This document shows positions 1 through 8,835 of a stretch of DNA of 64,000 bases, one piece after another. The stretch comes from Roseovarius spongiae (lineage in GTDB: Bacteria; Pseudomonadota; Alphaproteobacteria; Rhodobacterales; Rhodobacteraceae), in contig NZ_RAPE01000002.1 of the NCBI RefSeq assembly GCF_003651245.1, positions 186,001 to 250,000 on the forward strand, in the 5' to 3' direction. Numbering within the stretch: the first letter of the stretch is position 1; every line of letters begins with the position of its first letter. A model generated the notes under the pieces. That model was not told the DNA's origin and searched no databases. It worked only from the letters and a program-made list of their open reading frames with translations. The translations under genes were made by a program, and so were the position numbers.

Positions 1-717
1 CACCTGGTAGGTGTTGCACACGGTCTGGCGGATCGTGAAGGCCGACGCGCTCCCACCCGAGGTGGCGCTACCGATGTGATACACCCGCGCGCCCGGAACG
101 AAGACGCAGTCATGGCCCGCAAAGAGCGCGCGCAGCCCGAGATCGACATCCTCCATGTAGGCGAAGAAATCCTCATCGAAGGCGCCGATCTCGTCCAGCA
201 GCTCGCGGCGATAGACCGAGGCGGCGCCACAGGGCGTCTGGATCGGAACCGGACGCTCGCCGAGTTCGCCCGCCCTCTGCCCCGCGCCGACCTTGCGCGA
301 CAGGCCCAGGGGGTTGAACCAGTCCCCCAGCGAGTCGATCACCTCGCGATCCGCGAAGTCCATCAGTTGCGACGCGGCAAGCCCGATGCCGGGCGCGGCC
401 TCCATCGCGGCGACCAGCGTCGCGAGCCATTCGGGATCCGTCTCGACATCGTTGTTGAGCGCCACCAGCAGATCGCCGCGCGCCGCTTCGAAGCCGAGAT
501 TCATGCCGCCGGCGAAGCCGAGATTCTCCGCGCTCTCCACGATCTCGACCTCGGGGTAGTCGCGCCGCATCAGCGCGACCGATCCGTCCGTCGAACCGTT
601 GTCGACCACGTAAACGCGGAAATCCCCGTAGCTCTGCCGCCGGAGGCTGTTCAGGCAGGTCGGCAACCAGCGTTCCCCGTTCCAGTTCGGGATGACGACC
701 GAGACATGCTCGCTCAT
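1..717 (-). CDS. Glycosyltransferase family 2 (partial, 3' end outside window)
   Basis: Read on the reverse strand from an ATG at 717-715; the reading frame stays open for 239 codons to the window edge, so the C-terminus is missing. The N-terminus (VVIPNWNG, residues 7-14; VVDNGSTDGS, 37-46) and the NNDVE acidic motif (88-92) are those of a GT-A fold inverting transferase, and MEDVDL (188-193) fits the catalytic-base region. It probably adds one sugar to the lipid-linked exopolysaccharide repeat unit at the inner membrane. The start overlaps the stop of the upstream methyltransferase (ATGA), so the two are translationally coupled. Donor and acceptor cannot be told from sequence. Confidence 0.9.
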   Translation of the reverse strand, partial: MSEHVSVVIPNWNGERWLPTCLNSLRRQSYGDFRVYVVDNGSTDGSVALMRRDYPEVEIVESAENLGFAGGMNLGFEAARGDLLVALNNDVETDPEWLATLVAAMEAAPGIGLAASQLMDFADREVIDSLGDWFNPLGLSRKVGAGQRAGELGERPVPIQTPCGAASVYRRELLDEIGAFDEDFFAYMEDVDLGLRALFAGHDCVFVPGARVYHIGSATSGGSASAFTIRQTVCNTYQV

Positions 718-1439
718 CGTTCGCCGCCCTTGGCGCGGGCCAGGAAGGCGTAGTTGTTGGAGGCGCGGAACAGCGCCCAGAGCGTGCGATGAAAGGTCTG
801 CACCGCCCTGCTGCCGGCGTGGTGGGTGGGCCGCCAGTCGATTATGTCAAAGCCGCCTTCCTGCATGAACCGGCGCACCCGGCGGGGATCGTAGCGGCGG
901 AACCGGTCGGATTTGCCCAGGGCGCGCCACAGCCAGCGCGTCCGCGCATTGACGAAATCGATATAGAGCAGCCCGCCGGGCGCTATCACCGGGGCCAGTT
1001 TCGTCACCACCGCCTCGAGATCGAGGGCGGGTTCGTAAAGGATGTCGTGGAGGATCACGAGATCGAAGGGCGGCCCGTCGAAATCGGCGGTGAGGATGTC
1101 GGCCTGCCGAAAGCTGGTCGTCGCCAAGCGCCCCTCTTGCGCGAGGAGCGAATGGAACGGCGCGAATTCCGGGGTGTAATCCAGCGCGAGGATATCCTGA
1201 TCCTGCAGGGCGGCGACGAATATCTCGGTGGCGAAGGGGCCGCTGCCCACGTTCAGCACGCGCCGCCGCCGCGGCCCCTGGGCATGCGCCGCAAGCATCG
1301 CCGCCAGCGTCGCCAACCGCTGCGGCCCCGAGAAGAACTGCGCGAATTCGGTGAAACCTTCGGGAAGGTTGGCTTCCAGGATTTCCCGGTAGCGCGGCAG
1401 GAAATCAAGATTGGTGAGGCCCACGGGGTCAGACGACAT
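714..1439 (-). CDS. Class I SAM-dependent methyltransferase
   Basis: A 241-aa protein with a Rossmann-type SAM-binding glycine motif, VLNVGSGPFATE (about residues 61-72), an acidic strand-2 end (ALDYTP, near 84) and a PPFDLVILHDIL segment matching motif IV. Its length is that of a simple methyltransferase without extra domains. It lies inside the leftward polysaccharide operon, overlapping the GNAT-like gene upstream by 11 nt and the GT2 gene downstream by 4 nt. That context suggests O-methylation of a sugar or a glycolipid intermediate, but the substrate is an inference. No membrane segment or signal peptide is visible. Confidence 0.82.
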   Translation of the reverse strand: MSSDPVGLTNLDFLPRYREILEANLPEGFTEFAQFFSGPQRLATLAAMLAAHAQGPRRRRVLNVGSGPFATEIFVAALQDQDILALDYTPEFAPFHSLLAQEGRLATTSFRQADILTADFDGPPFDLVILHDILYEPALDLEAVVTKLAPVIAPGGLLYIDFVNARTRWLWRALGKSDRFRRYDPRRVRRFMQEGGFDIIDWRPTHHAGSRAVQTFHRTLWALFRASNNYAFLARAKGGER

Positions 1440-2499
1440 CCATGTCCCCCCAGGCGAAGGACCAGTTGCCGCCGATCAGGGCGTCTTTGCCGGCGTCGGT
1501 GTAGGCGGTTGCGATCATGCGGAACGGCTTGGGGTTGAGCCGCTCGGGCACGCGCAGGAACCCCGTTCGCCGCAGCGCGGCCGCGGTCGGGCCCGCGGAG
1601 AGCGCCTGCGTGGCGAGAAGCGCAACCCCGTCGCGCCGCGCGCGCCCGGCGGCTGCGCGCAGGAGACGGGCCGCGGTCCCCGGCGCGTCATGGGCGACGG
1701 CGAGGTCGCAGACCAGTTCGGCGGAGGTGTCCATGATCTCGCGCTTGCTGGTCACGATATACCCGTCAAGCGCCCCGTCGCGCTCGGCCGCCAGGATGCG
1801 GTAGCGGTAGACCGGGTTCTGCCGGTAGCGCCAGTCAAGCGTGCGGGCGTCGCGGCAGAACCGCAGCCGTCCGTCCGCGCAGAGCCGGGACCACAGCGCG
1901 TCGAACCGCTCGTCGCACCGGTCGATCTCCGCGATCCCCGCCTCGCGCGAAATGCCGATGCCGCGCAGGCGGCCATAGCCCGCCGCCGCCGTCAGCGCCA
2001 CGCGGCGGGCCAGGGAGGGGGCGCCGTCCGCCGTCCCGCGCCATGGCGAAATCGGCCGTATGTAGAGCGCGGGCGCGAGGACCGGTTCGTAGCGGACCCG
2101 CTTGGAAACCAGCATCCGGTGCGAGTTGTCGTTGGGATAGTTCAGATTGGCGTCAAACCCCTGTTTCTCTGCTTCCTGGACGTGTCGCTGGAGGATCCTG
2201 ACGCCGGCCCGCCCTGAAAGCACGCCCGACACATCGGGGTCGACCATGAAATCCAGCCCGTGCGCGATGCGGAACCTGCGCCCGTCCATCACGGCCTCGC
2301 GCGCGCAGATGCCGGCGAAACCGATCGTCGCGCCGTCCTTTTCATAGATGACGCCCGTCCCGGTTCCGGCGGGGCTGTCGCGGAACAGCCACTTGAAATA
2401 GGCGGGGTCGGTATGCGGGTGATCCGCCCCCCAGACGCGCGCGCGCAGCCCGAGCACGGCGGCGTCGTCCTCACCGGGCACGAAGACGCGGTCAGCCAT
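1429..2499 (-). CDS. GNAT-like acyltransferase of the polysaccharide operon
   Basis: A 356-aa soluble protein. The N-terminal half carries a GNAT-like pattern (GVIYEKDGATIGFAGICA, then HGLDFMVDP and a GRAGVRILQRH helix). The C-terminal half (SKREIMDTSAELVCDLAV, then an ARLLRAAAGRA helix) looks like a second GNAT-type lobe, as in double-GNAT or FemAB-like proteins. In polysaccharide loci such proteins N-acylate amino sugars; that role here is inferred from context. It overlaps the GT4 gene by 8 nt and the methyltransferase by 11 nt, so it sits in a tightly packed operon. The family call is moderate because the double-GNAT fold was judged by eye. Confidence 0.68.
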   Translation of the reverse strand: MADRVFVPGEDDAAVLGLRARVWGADHPHTDPAYFKWLFRDSPAGTGTGVIYEKDGATIGFAGICAREAVMDGRRFRIAHGLDFMVDPDVSGVLSGRAGVRILQRHVQEAEKQGFDANLNYPNDNSHRMLVSKRVRYEPVLAPALYIRPISPWRGTADGAPSLARRVALTAAAGYGRLRGIGISREAGIAEIDRCDERFDALWSRLCADGRLRFCRDARTLDWRYRQNPVYRYRILAAERDGALDGYIVTSKREIMDTSAELVCDLAVAHDAPGTAARLLRAAAGRARRDGVALLATQALSAGPTAAALRRTGFLRVPERLNPKPFRMIATAYTDAGKDALIGGNWSFAWGDMDVV

Positions 2500-3673
2500 G
2501 TTGCAGCTCCTGTGCGGCGCGGGGCGAAAGCAGGCTGGCGTAGAGCGCCTCGGTTCGCTCCACCATCGCGGCCTGCGAGAATTGCGCGATCAGCCGCGCG
2601 CGGCCGGCCTTTCCCGCGGCGCGCATTGCCTCGGGATCGTCGAGATAGGCGGCAATCGCCGCGGCGAAGCCGGCGGAATCCCCCGGCGCGACGAGTGCGC
2701 CGGTCACGCCGTCGCGCACGAGTTCGGGGATGCCGCCGACCCGCGTGGCCACGATGGGCAGGCGCGCGGCCATCGCCTCGAGCAGCGAGATCGGCAGCCC
2801 CTCGGACACCGAGGGCAGTACGAAGATGTCAGCCGCCTTCAGCAGGGCCGGCACGTCGGTGCGCTCACCCGCGAAGATCACCCGGTCGGCGACCCCGCGC
2901 GCCGCCGCCTGCGCGGCAAGCGGCCCGCGCAGTTCGCCGTCGCCGACGAGCATCAGCCGCGCCTCGGGGCAGCGTTCGCGCAGCAGGGCCATCGCGTCGA
3001 TCGCGGTATCGAGCCCCTTGAACCAGACCAGCCGCGCGACCGACAGGATCAGCGGTGCGCCGGCGGGCAGGTCGGCGGCCTCGGGCGCGGCCGCGGCCAG
3101 CCTCTCGTCGAACGGGGCGAGACGGATGCCGTTGCGGATCACGTGCAGGCGCGCCCGCGGGATCAGCCGCGCGCGCGCGGCGATGTCGGCCACGGTTTGC
3201 GACACCGTCACGGTGGCGTCGATGCCGATGGTGGCGATGATGCGATCATAGACCCAGAAGACCAGCTTCTTCCAGCGCGCGGGCATGGCGATGAAGCCGA
3301 GGTTGTGCGCGGTGTTCACCACCCGCAACCCCGGCGTCGACACGCCGATCAGCGCGCCGAGCAGCGCCGCCTTGGACATATGCGTGTGCAGGATGTCGAA
3401 ATCGCTCCCGCGCAGCAGGCGGCGCAGCGCGAGGAACGTGCGGATGTCCGAGAAGAGCCCCGGCATCCGGCGCATCGAAAGCAGGATCACGTCGGCGCCC
3501 CGCGCGCGGGCCTCGGCGTCATGCGCGGGGTGGATGTGATCGCAGATCAGCGTCACGTGGATATCGTCGGAAAAGCCGTCGATCAGCGACATCACGTGAT
3601 CGGGCACGCCCCCGATATCCATCCGCGTGACAAGCATCGCGACACGGATGCGGGGGCGGGCGGCCGGGGTCAT
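2492..3673 (-). CDS. Glycosyltransferase family 4
   Basis: A 393-aa GT-B fold enzyme. The N-terminal domain has the GG-containing loop (MDIGGVPDHV) and HTHMSKA. The C-terminal domain has LILSVARLVWFKGLDTAI, the GDGEL strand, and the E-x7-E retaining motif in VSEGLPISLLEAMAARLPIVAT, followed by VGGIPELV. These are hallmarks of GT4 retaining transferases (WecG/ExoL/PimB-like). It should add a sugar to the undecaprenyl-linked repeat unit on the cytoplasmic side. The start overlaps the deacetylase stop by 4 nt, and its end overlaps the GNAT-like gene by 8 nt. Confidence 0.92.
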   Translation of the reverse strand: MTPAARPRIRVAMLVTRMDIGGVPDHVMSLIDGFSDDIHVTLICDHIHPAHDAEARARGADVILLSMRRMPGLFSDIRTFLALRRLLRGSDFDILHTHMSKAALLGALIGVSTPGLRVVNTAHNLGFIAMPARWKKLVFWVYDRIIATIGIDATVTVSQTVADIAARARLIPRARLHVIRNGIRLAPFDERLAAAAPEAADLPAGAPLILSVARLVWFKGLDTAIDAMALLRERCPEARLMLVGDGELRGPLAAQAAARGVADRVIFAGERTDVPALLKAADIFVLPSVSEGLPISLLEAMAARLPIVATRVGGIPELVRDGVTGALVAPGDSAGFAAAIAAYLDDPEAMRAAGKAGRARLIAQFSQAAMVERTEALYASLLSPRAAQELQHG

Positions 3674-4590
3674 CGCTGCGTCGCCCGGCGTTGACCGGCA
3701 AGCGCGCTGGCCGCGTCATGCCCGATGCGCATCAGGCGGCGGTAGATGGGCGTGTCGCGCACGCCCAGCCAGTCGAACATGCCGGCCAGCTTCAGGCGAA
3801 AGATCAGGTCGGTGTCAGAGACCGACACCTCGGTGCGGCAAAGCGAGTTCAGCGGCGCGCCGGGCGGGTTGCGTCCCGAGCGCGTCGTGAAGCCGAGGGC
3901 GTAGCCGCTCCTGGCCGCGGCGGCGGCCACGCGCCCATCGACGTCGCCGCCCGGATAGGCGATCGCATCCCCGCCCGTCCCGAACCGAGCCTCCAGCCCT
4001 TGCCGCGATTCGTGCAGCTCGCGCGTCAGGGCGCCGTCGTCGAGGTCGGTCAGCATCGGGTGAGTGCAACTGTGCGAGCCGATCTCGTGCCCGCGCGCCA
4101 GCCAGTCGCGCAGCTGCGACTCGTCCATGAAATCGCCGAGCCCCTCGGGGTCGGCCATCGGCCAGCGGCGATTGTCGGCGCCGATCATGTCCAGCACCGG
4201 AAAGACCACGGCGGTAAAGCCGTGCCGCGCGAGGATCGGCGCGGCTTCTGTCAGGTTGTCTGCATAGCCGTCATCGAAGGTTATCAGCACGGCCTTCCGA
4301 TCGAGCGGCGCGTCGCCCCGCAGCATGGCCTCGGCCTCGGCCAGTTTCAGGCTGCGCCAGCCCTTGCGCGCCAGCCACGCCATCTGGCGTTCGAACGCGG
4401 GTGTGGGCACGCTGATCTCGCGCGAAACGAGGCCGAGCGCGCGGAACGGATGGCGGTTGACGCGGTGGTAGAACAGCACCCGCAGCCCCGGCGGGTGGCG
4501 CAACACCAGCCCCACCGGCGCAAGCAGGTGTTTCAGCCCCACCTTGAGCGCAATGCGGGCGCGCGAGACCAGAAGAGCTTGTGCGGTCAT
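3670..4590 (-). CDS. Polysaccharide deacetylase (NodB domain)
   Basis: A 306-aa protein with the NodB signature: KAVLITFDDGYADN (TFDD supplies the catalytic base and a metal Asp) and HEIGSHSCTHPML (the metal-binding H-x3-H). The central LYFYHRV-like segment (LRVLFYHRVNRHPF) is typical of bacterial carbohydrate esterase family 4 proteins in sugar clusters. It likely removes N- or O-acetyl groups from the polymer or its precursor. There is no clear Sec signal, so it may act in the cytoplasm or be membrane-associated. It lies 9 nt downstream of the sugar transferase gene and overlaps the GT4 start by 4 nt. Confidence 0.88.
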   Translation of the reverse strand: MTAQALLVSRARIALKVGLKHLLAPVGLVLRHPPGLRVLFYHRVNRHPFRALGLVSREISVPTPAFERQMAWLARKGWRSLKLAEAEAMLRGDAPLDRKAVLITFDDGYADNLTEAAPILARHGFTAVVFPVLDMIGADNRRWPMADPEGLGDFMDESQLRDWLARGHEIGSHSCTHPMLTDLDDGALTRELHESRQGLEARFGTGGDAIAYPGGDVDGRVAAAAARSGYALGFTTRSGRNPPGAPLNSLCRTEVSVSDTDLIFRLKLAGMFDWLGVRDTPIYRRLMRIGHDAASALAGQRRATQR

Positions 4591-4599
4591 CCGGCGATC

Positions 4600-5970
4600 C
4601 TAGCGCGAGCCTTCGGCCAGCAGCACGACCCGGACGGTCTGGGCAACGATGGCGAGGTCGAGCCAGATCGTCCAGTTCTTGATGTAGTAGAAGTCAAAGC
4701 GCGTCTTCCAGCGCGCATCCTCCAGCGAGGAGCCGTAGGAATAGCTGATCTGCGCCCAGCCGGTCAGGCCGGGGCGCACCACGTGGCGCCCCTCGTAGCC
4801 GGGGATGTCGCGCGCCAGTTGCTCGACGAATTCGGGGCGTTCCGGACGCGGACCGACCAGCGCCATGTCGCCCTTGAGCACGTTGAAAAGTTGCGGGATC
4901 TCATCGATCCGCGACTTGCGCAGGAACTCTCCGATCCGGGTGACGCGGCAGTCGCCGACGCTGGCCCATCGCGCGCCGTCGGTCTCTGCGTTCTCGATCA
5001 TCGAGCGGAACTTCAGCACCGAGAAATGCCGCCCGTTCTTGCCCACGCGGGTCTGGCGGTAGAAGACCGATCCGCCGTCGTCGAGCTTGATCGCGATCAT
5101 CGTCAGCACGATCACCGGCAGCACCAGCAACACGCCGAACCCCGCGATCAGCGTCTCCAGCACGCGCTTGACCCAGAAAAATCGATAGTTGGTCCCGCTG
5201 AGCGAGGGCAGGGCGGGCGGGCCGCCCGTCTCCTGTTCGATCCACCTGCCATAACGCTCGAAGAGCGCGATGCTCGGCGCGGTCTGCGGGGAGATGCGGC
5301 CCAGCTTGCAGCCGGGCAGCTTTTCGACCAGCAGATCGAGATCGGCCGAACCCATCTCGACGTAGATCTCGTCATACTCGGCCGAATCGCGGAGCGATTG
5401 CAGCATCTTCGGCATCTCGTCGCGCCCCGCGGCGCAATCCATCGGGTGATGCGCTACGACGACGAACTCGCTTGGGGTGATGCTGTCGGTAATCTGCTGG
5501 ACATGCTGGGCCAGCGCCGGCGATCCCACCAGCGCCAGCCGGCGTTTGGACGCGAAGTTCCGGCAGTAGAAACACACGATCGGCCGCGTCAGCCCCATCA
5601 GGGCGAACAGCCCGAAATGCGCCGCGGAGATGCGCACGAAACTGGTGCGGTTCCCCATGATCAGGTTGTCGAGCACCAGCCACAACACCAGCGACATGCC
5701 CGCCGCGATGGTGATGTTCTGGATCAGCGCGCGACCACGCATGTAGCGCCGCTGGTATAGCCCCATCGCGAAGAGGCAGAGCATGATCAGCGCGACGTGG
5801 AACAGCATCGTCCCGACATGGCCGACAAGCGTGGGCGCCCACGGCCCGGCGGCACGGCGGCCGGTCTCTGCGGCGATCAGCAGCAAACTCGAGTAGCAGA
5901 GCGCAAGCGTTGCATCGGAAACGAAAAGGATCCTCGCTCCCCGAGGGATGTAGACAGAGGCGATATTCAA
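4600..5970 (-). CDS. Initiating sugar-phosphate transferase (polyprenyl glycosylphosphotransferase)
   Basis: A 456-aa membrane enzyme: an N-terminal block of hydrophobic helices (to about residue 135), a central cytosolic domain, then a transmembrane hairpin and the bacterial sugar transferase domain. Recognisable pieces are SVFYRQTRVGKNGRHF, LKFRSM, FLRKSRIDEIPQLFNVLKG, MALVGPRPERPEF and RPGLTGWAQI. The family transfers a sugar-1-phosphate to undecaprenyl phosphate and so starts each repeat unit. The start is TTG at 5970-5968, with a GAGGA ribosome binding site about 8 nt upstream; no better ATG exists. It is the first gene of the leftward operon, behind an AT-rich region. Confidence 0.92.
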   Translation of the reverse strand: MNIASVYIPRGARILFVSDATLALCYSSLLLIAAETGRRAAGPWAPTLVGHVGTMLFHVALIMLCLFAMGLYQRRYMRGRALIQNITIAAGMSLVLWLVLDNLIMGNRTSFVRISAAHFGLFALMGLTRPIVCFYCRNFASKRRLALVGSPALAQHVQQITDSITPSEFVVVAHHPMDCAAGRDEMPKMLQSLRDSAEYDEIYVEMGSADLDLLVEKLPGCKLGRISPQTAPSIALFERYGRWIEQETGGPPALPSLSGTNYRFFWVKRVLETLIAGFGVLLVLPVIVLTMIAIKLDDGGSVFYRQTRVGKNGRHFSVLKFRSMIENAETDGARWASVGDCRVTRIGEFLRKSRIDEIPQLFNVLKGDMALVGPRPERPEFVEQLARDIPGYEGRHVVRPGLTGWAQISYSYGSSLEDARWKTRFDFYYIKNWTIWLDLAIVAQTVRVVLLAEGSR

Positions 5971-6075
5971 AGCAGTTTCCTCGACAGAATTTATAAATCA
6001 GACCTGACAAAGCGAGAAATTGTCGGGACGCGAACCGATCAAAAGACAAAGACGACAAGTGAAAAACAGATACGT

Positions 6076-6104
6076 TTTTAACAGAAAAACCAGCCTTCGG
6101 TCAA
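6076..6104 (-). promoter_or_regulatory. Candidate promoter of the sugar transferase operon
   Basis: On the reverse strand TTGACC (6104-6099) and TTAAAA (6081-6076) are separated by 17 nt. They lie in the AT-rich stretch 5971-6184, about 100 nt in front of the sugar transferase start. The -35 is good and the -10 is weak. The rest of this spacer holds no gene. Confidence 0.4.
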
Positions 6105-6136
6105 CTTAAAACGTCGTGCGGTTCAGGCGCGGCTGC

Positions 6137-6188
6137 TTGAAAACACTCAATGATTCGAGCCGAGACATTGGAAACAGACTGTTTTCAA
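6137..6188 (-). repeat. Inverted repeat over the stop of the SGNH gene
   Basis: Nine-base arms TTGAAAACA (6137-6145) and TGTTTTCAA (6180-6188) flank inner CAATG/CATTG arms. The structure spans the SGNH stop codon and could end the upstream leftward transcript, but there is no T-run after it. Confidence 0.4.
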
Positions 6189-7294
6189 CGCCCGGCGAGC
6201 CGATCGAGAATCGTCCCCGCCACGATCTCCTGGCCCGTCGCGCTCCAATGGGTGTCGTTGGGCAGGTAGACGTCGCGCACCCCCTCTTGCACGGCGGCGT
6301 GGAGCGGCGTGTAAAGGTCGATGTAGCGCCCGGACAGCGTGCCCGGCAGCGCCCCGAGGAAATCCGTGGCCTTCGCAGGCAGCGTGGCGGCGGTCCAGTC
6401 GGCATAGATCGTGCGCTTGTCCGGCGCGACGGTGACGAAGACCTGCGCGCGCCCCCGCGCCGCGCGAATCGTTTCCCGCAGGGCGCAGATCGTGGCCTCG
6501 GCGGCGCTCTCGCCGGTCCAGGGCGCGATGGCGTCGGCGGTGTGGCGGGTGGCGTCGCTGCGGTAGATCAGCAGGCGGTCGGCGCGGCGGCTGGAAAACA
6601 GATCGTCGCGCGTCAGCGGCAGGTCGAGCGTCTTCGCCCCGGCGACGAGACGCAGCCGGATCGCCAGCGCGCCCCAGGACATCAGTTCGTCGAAATTGTC
6701 GAAGCGGTCGCGCTGCCGCCATTTCCGGTGCGCCGCCTTTACCGGCGCCATCGGGATCGTCTCCGCCGGCGCGAGCGGGGCGCAGTCCGGGTCGCCGAAC
6801 AGCGGCTTGGCGCGGCGAAACACCGTGCGCTCGCCCATCTCGATGATGACGGCGACGGGCGGATTCTGGGCAAACTGCTCGGACTGGAAATACGCGCGGA
6901 TTTCCGCCAGGCCGACGATATCGACCAGCGTCACGGGGTGGCCGGTCCGCTCATGCAGGATGTTGAGCCAGCTGATGTTGCCCGGCTGCGGCGCCGAGAA
7001 GGAATCGCCGAAAACCACGATGCCCGGCCCGCCCCCGTTGGACATGAGCGCGTCCTGTCCCAGCGGGGTGAATTGGTTCTCGACATAGCCCGTCGCCTCG
7101 CCGCGCCAGCCGTGATCGCGCTCGGACAGGCCACTGATCCGTGTGAGATCCCCCACCGGCGGCCCGAGCCGCCAGCCGGTCGCCGCGACGACAACCCCGG
7201 CCACCGCCATGAACAGCGCCAGCGCGGCCAGGTAGCGCCGGGCGTTGCGCTCCTGTCGCGGGGTCGGACGGTATGGGGTGGGCGGCTCCTGCAT
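6185..7294 (-). CDS. AlgX/AlgJ-like SGNH-fold acetyltransferase partner
   Basis: A 369-aa protein with one N-terminal membrane anchor (AALALFMAVAGVVVAATG) and a periplasmic SGNH-like domain. The nucleophile block is VVFGDSFS and the Asp-His pair is in NDTHWSATGQ near the C-terminus. This matches AlgX/AlgJ-type proteins that, with a membrane O-acyltransferase, acetylate exported polysaccharide. The in-frame ORF could begin 34 codons earlier, but the ATG at 7294 overlaps the MBOAT stop as TGATG, the usual coupling here, and gives the membrane anchor near the N-terminus. With the MBOAT gene it forms an O-acylation module. Confidence 0.85.
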   Translation of the reverse strand: MQEPPTPYRPTPRQERNARRYLAALALFMAVAGVVVAATGWRLGPPVGDLTRISGLSERDHGWRGEATGYVENQFTPLGQDALMSNGGGPGIVVFGDSFSAPQPGNISWLNILHERTGHPVTLVDIVGLAEIRAYFQSEQFAQNPPVAVIIEMGERTVFRRAKPLFGDPDCAPLAPAETIPMAPVKAAHRKWRQRDRFDNFDELMSWGALAIRLRLVAGAKTLDLPLTRDDLFSSRRADRLLIYRSDATRHTADAIAPWTGESAAEATICALRETIRAARGRAQVFVTVAPDKRTIYADWTAATLPAKATDFLGALPGTLSGRYIDLYTPLHAAVQEGVRDVYLPNDTHWSATGQEIVAGTILDRLAGR

Positions 7295-8835
7295 CAGAAC
7301 TGGAAGTAGAGGAATTCGCTGATCGTGCTGGCGAAGACCAGCGCAAGACAGAAGGTCGCGGCGCTGGCGGCAAAGGCGGCGGCGCCGGGACGCCACGGGA
7401 TGCGCGCGGCGGGCGGATCGCCCGGCATGGGCGAGGCGGCCACGAGGAAGATCCGGTTGGTGTTCGGCATGGTGAAGATGATGAGGAGGCCCGCCACCGT
7501 CATCGGCGCGCCGACGCGCGCCCAGTCGCCGATCGGCACATGCGCCGGCCCGTGGAAATCGGCGCCCGCCGCGCGCAGCAAGTCGGCCATCCCGCCCATA
7601 TACGCGGCCCAGGCGGCTGGCAGGCTCAGCCCGTCGAACCCGAGCGCGCCCGCCATCATCACGCCCATGCCCTCAAGCGACACCGGCCGGAACAGCGTCC
7701 ACGAAAAGGTGAGCGCCGCAAACGTCAGGAAGATCGCGACCGGCGCGGGCAGCCAGTCGCGCCCCTCCCGCCCGAGCGCCAGGCGCAACCGCGCGGTGAC
7801 GTAGTTCCAGCACATGAATACGCCCATCATCCCCCCCCAGAGCACGAAGCCCCAGCCCGCGCCGTGCCAGAGCCCGCTGATCAGCATCACCGCCATCAGG
7901 TTCGCCAGCGTCCGCGTCAGCCCGCCCGAATTCGCGCCGAGCGGCTTGTAGACATAGGCGCGCATGAAGCGGCCCAGCGTGATGTGCCAGCGCCGCCAGA
8001 ACTCGATCACGGAGCGCGACCGGTAGGGGCTGTCGAAATTGATCGGCAGCCGGATGCCGAACATCAGCCCCAGCCCGATCGCCATGTCGCAATAACCCGA
8101 GAAGTCGAAGTAGAGCTGCACGCTGAAACCGGTCAGCGCCGCCCAGGTCTCGACGAAGGTCACGCTCTGGCCGGCGTCTGCGGCGGCGAAGACGGCGCTG
8201 ACATAGGGCGCGATGTTGTCGGCGATCACCAGCTTCTTGAACAGCCCCGCGATGAACAGGCTGAGCCCTGCCGCCACGCTCGTCCAGACCGTGCCGCGCG
8301 CGCGGTCGAACTGCGGCATCATCTCGGAGTGGTGGACGATGGGGCCGGCGATGAGCTGGGGAAAGAAGGACACGAACAGCGTGTAGTGCAGCAGCGAATA
8401 GCGCGGCGCCTCCCGTGTGCGGATGTCCACGAGATAGGTGATCTGCTGGAAGGTGAAGAAGGAAATGCCGATCGGCAGCAGGACGTGATACCCGATCAGC
8501 GCCGTGCCGCTCACGCTTTCCGCGATTGCCGAAAAGAAGTTCATGTATTTGAAGAACCCCAGCAGCCCGAGGTTGAAGACGACCCCGGCCCAGAGCCACG
8601 CCCGCTGCGCGGCGTCCGGGGCGCTCGCGTGCATGCGCCCGGCGATGAGGTGGTTGACCCCGATCGACAGCAGCAAAAGCGGCACAAAGCGGATGTCCCA
8701 GTAGCCGTAGAAGAACAGCGAGGCCGTCACCAGCACCAGCGGCCCGGCGTCCTTAGCCAGCGGTCGCAGCCAGCAATACGCGATCCAGACGACCGGCAGG
8801 AACAGGAAGAAGAAGCTGTAGGAATTGAAGAGCAT
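7294..8835 (-). CDS. MBOAT-family O-acyltransferase (AlgI-like)
   Basis: A 513-aa polytopic membrane protein. The conserved MBOAT core is present: DFSGYCDMAIGLGLMFGI, then EFWRRWHITLGRFMRAYVY, where the histidine of RRWHITL is the family active-site candidate, followed by GLWHGAGWGFVLWG. AlgI-like proteins move acetyl groups across the inner membrane for polysaccharide O-acetylation. It abuts the polymerase gene (stop 8836) and overlaps the SGNH partner start by 1 nt. The pairing argues that the polymer is O-acylated in the periplasm. The acyl group itself is not determined by sequence. Confidence 0.93.
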   Translation of the reverse strand: MLFNSYSFFFLFLPVVWIAYCWLRPLAKDAGPLVLVTASLFFYGYWDIRFVPLLLLSIGVNHLIAGRMHASAPDAAQRAWLWAGVVFNLGLLGFFKYMNFFSAIAESVSGTALIGYHVLLPIGISFFTFQQITYLVDIRTREAPRYSLLHYTLFVSFFPQLIAGPIVHHSEMMPQFDRARGTVWTSVAAGLSLFIAGLFKKLVIADNIAPYVSAVFAAADAGQSVTFVETWAALTGFSVQLYFDFSGYCDMAIGLGLMFGIRLPINFDSPYRSRSVIEFWRRWHITLGRFMRAYVYKPLGANSGGLTRTLANLMAVMLISGLWHGAGWGFVLWGGMMGVFMCWNYVTARLRLALGREGRDWLPAPVAIFLTFAALTFSWTLFRPVSLEGMGVMMAGALGFDGLSLPAAWAAYMGGMADLLRAAGADFHGPAHVPIGDWARVGAPMTVAGLLIIFTMPNTNRIFLVAASPMPGDPPAARIPWRPGAAAFAASAATFCLALVFASTISEFLYFQF

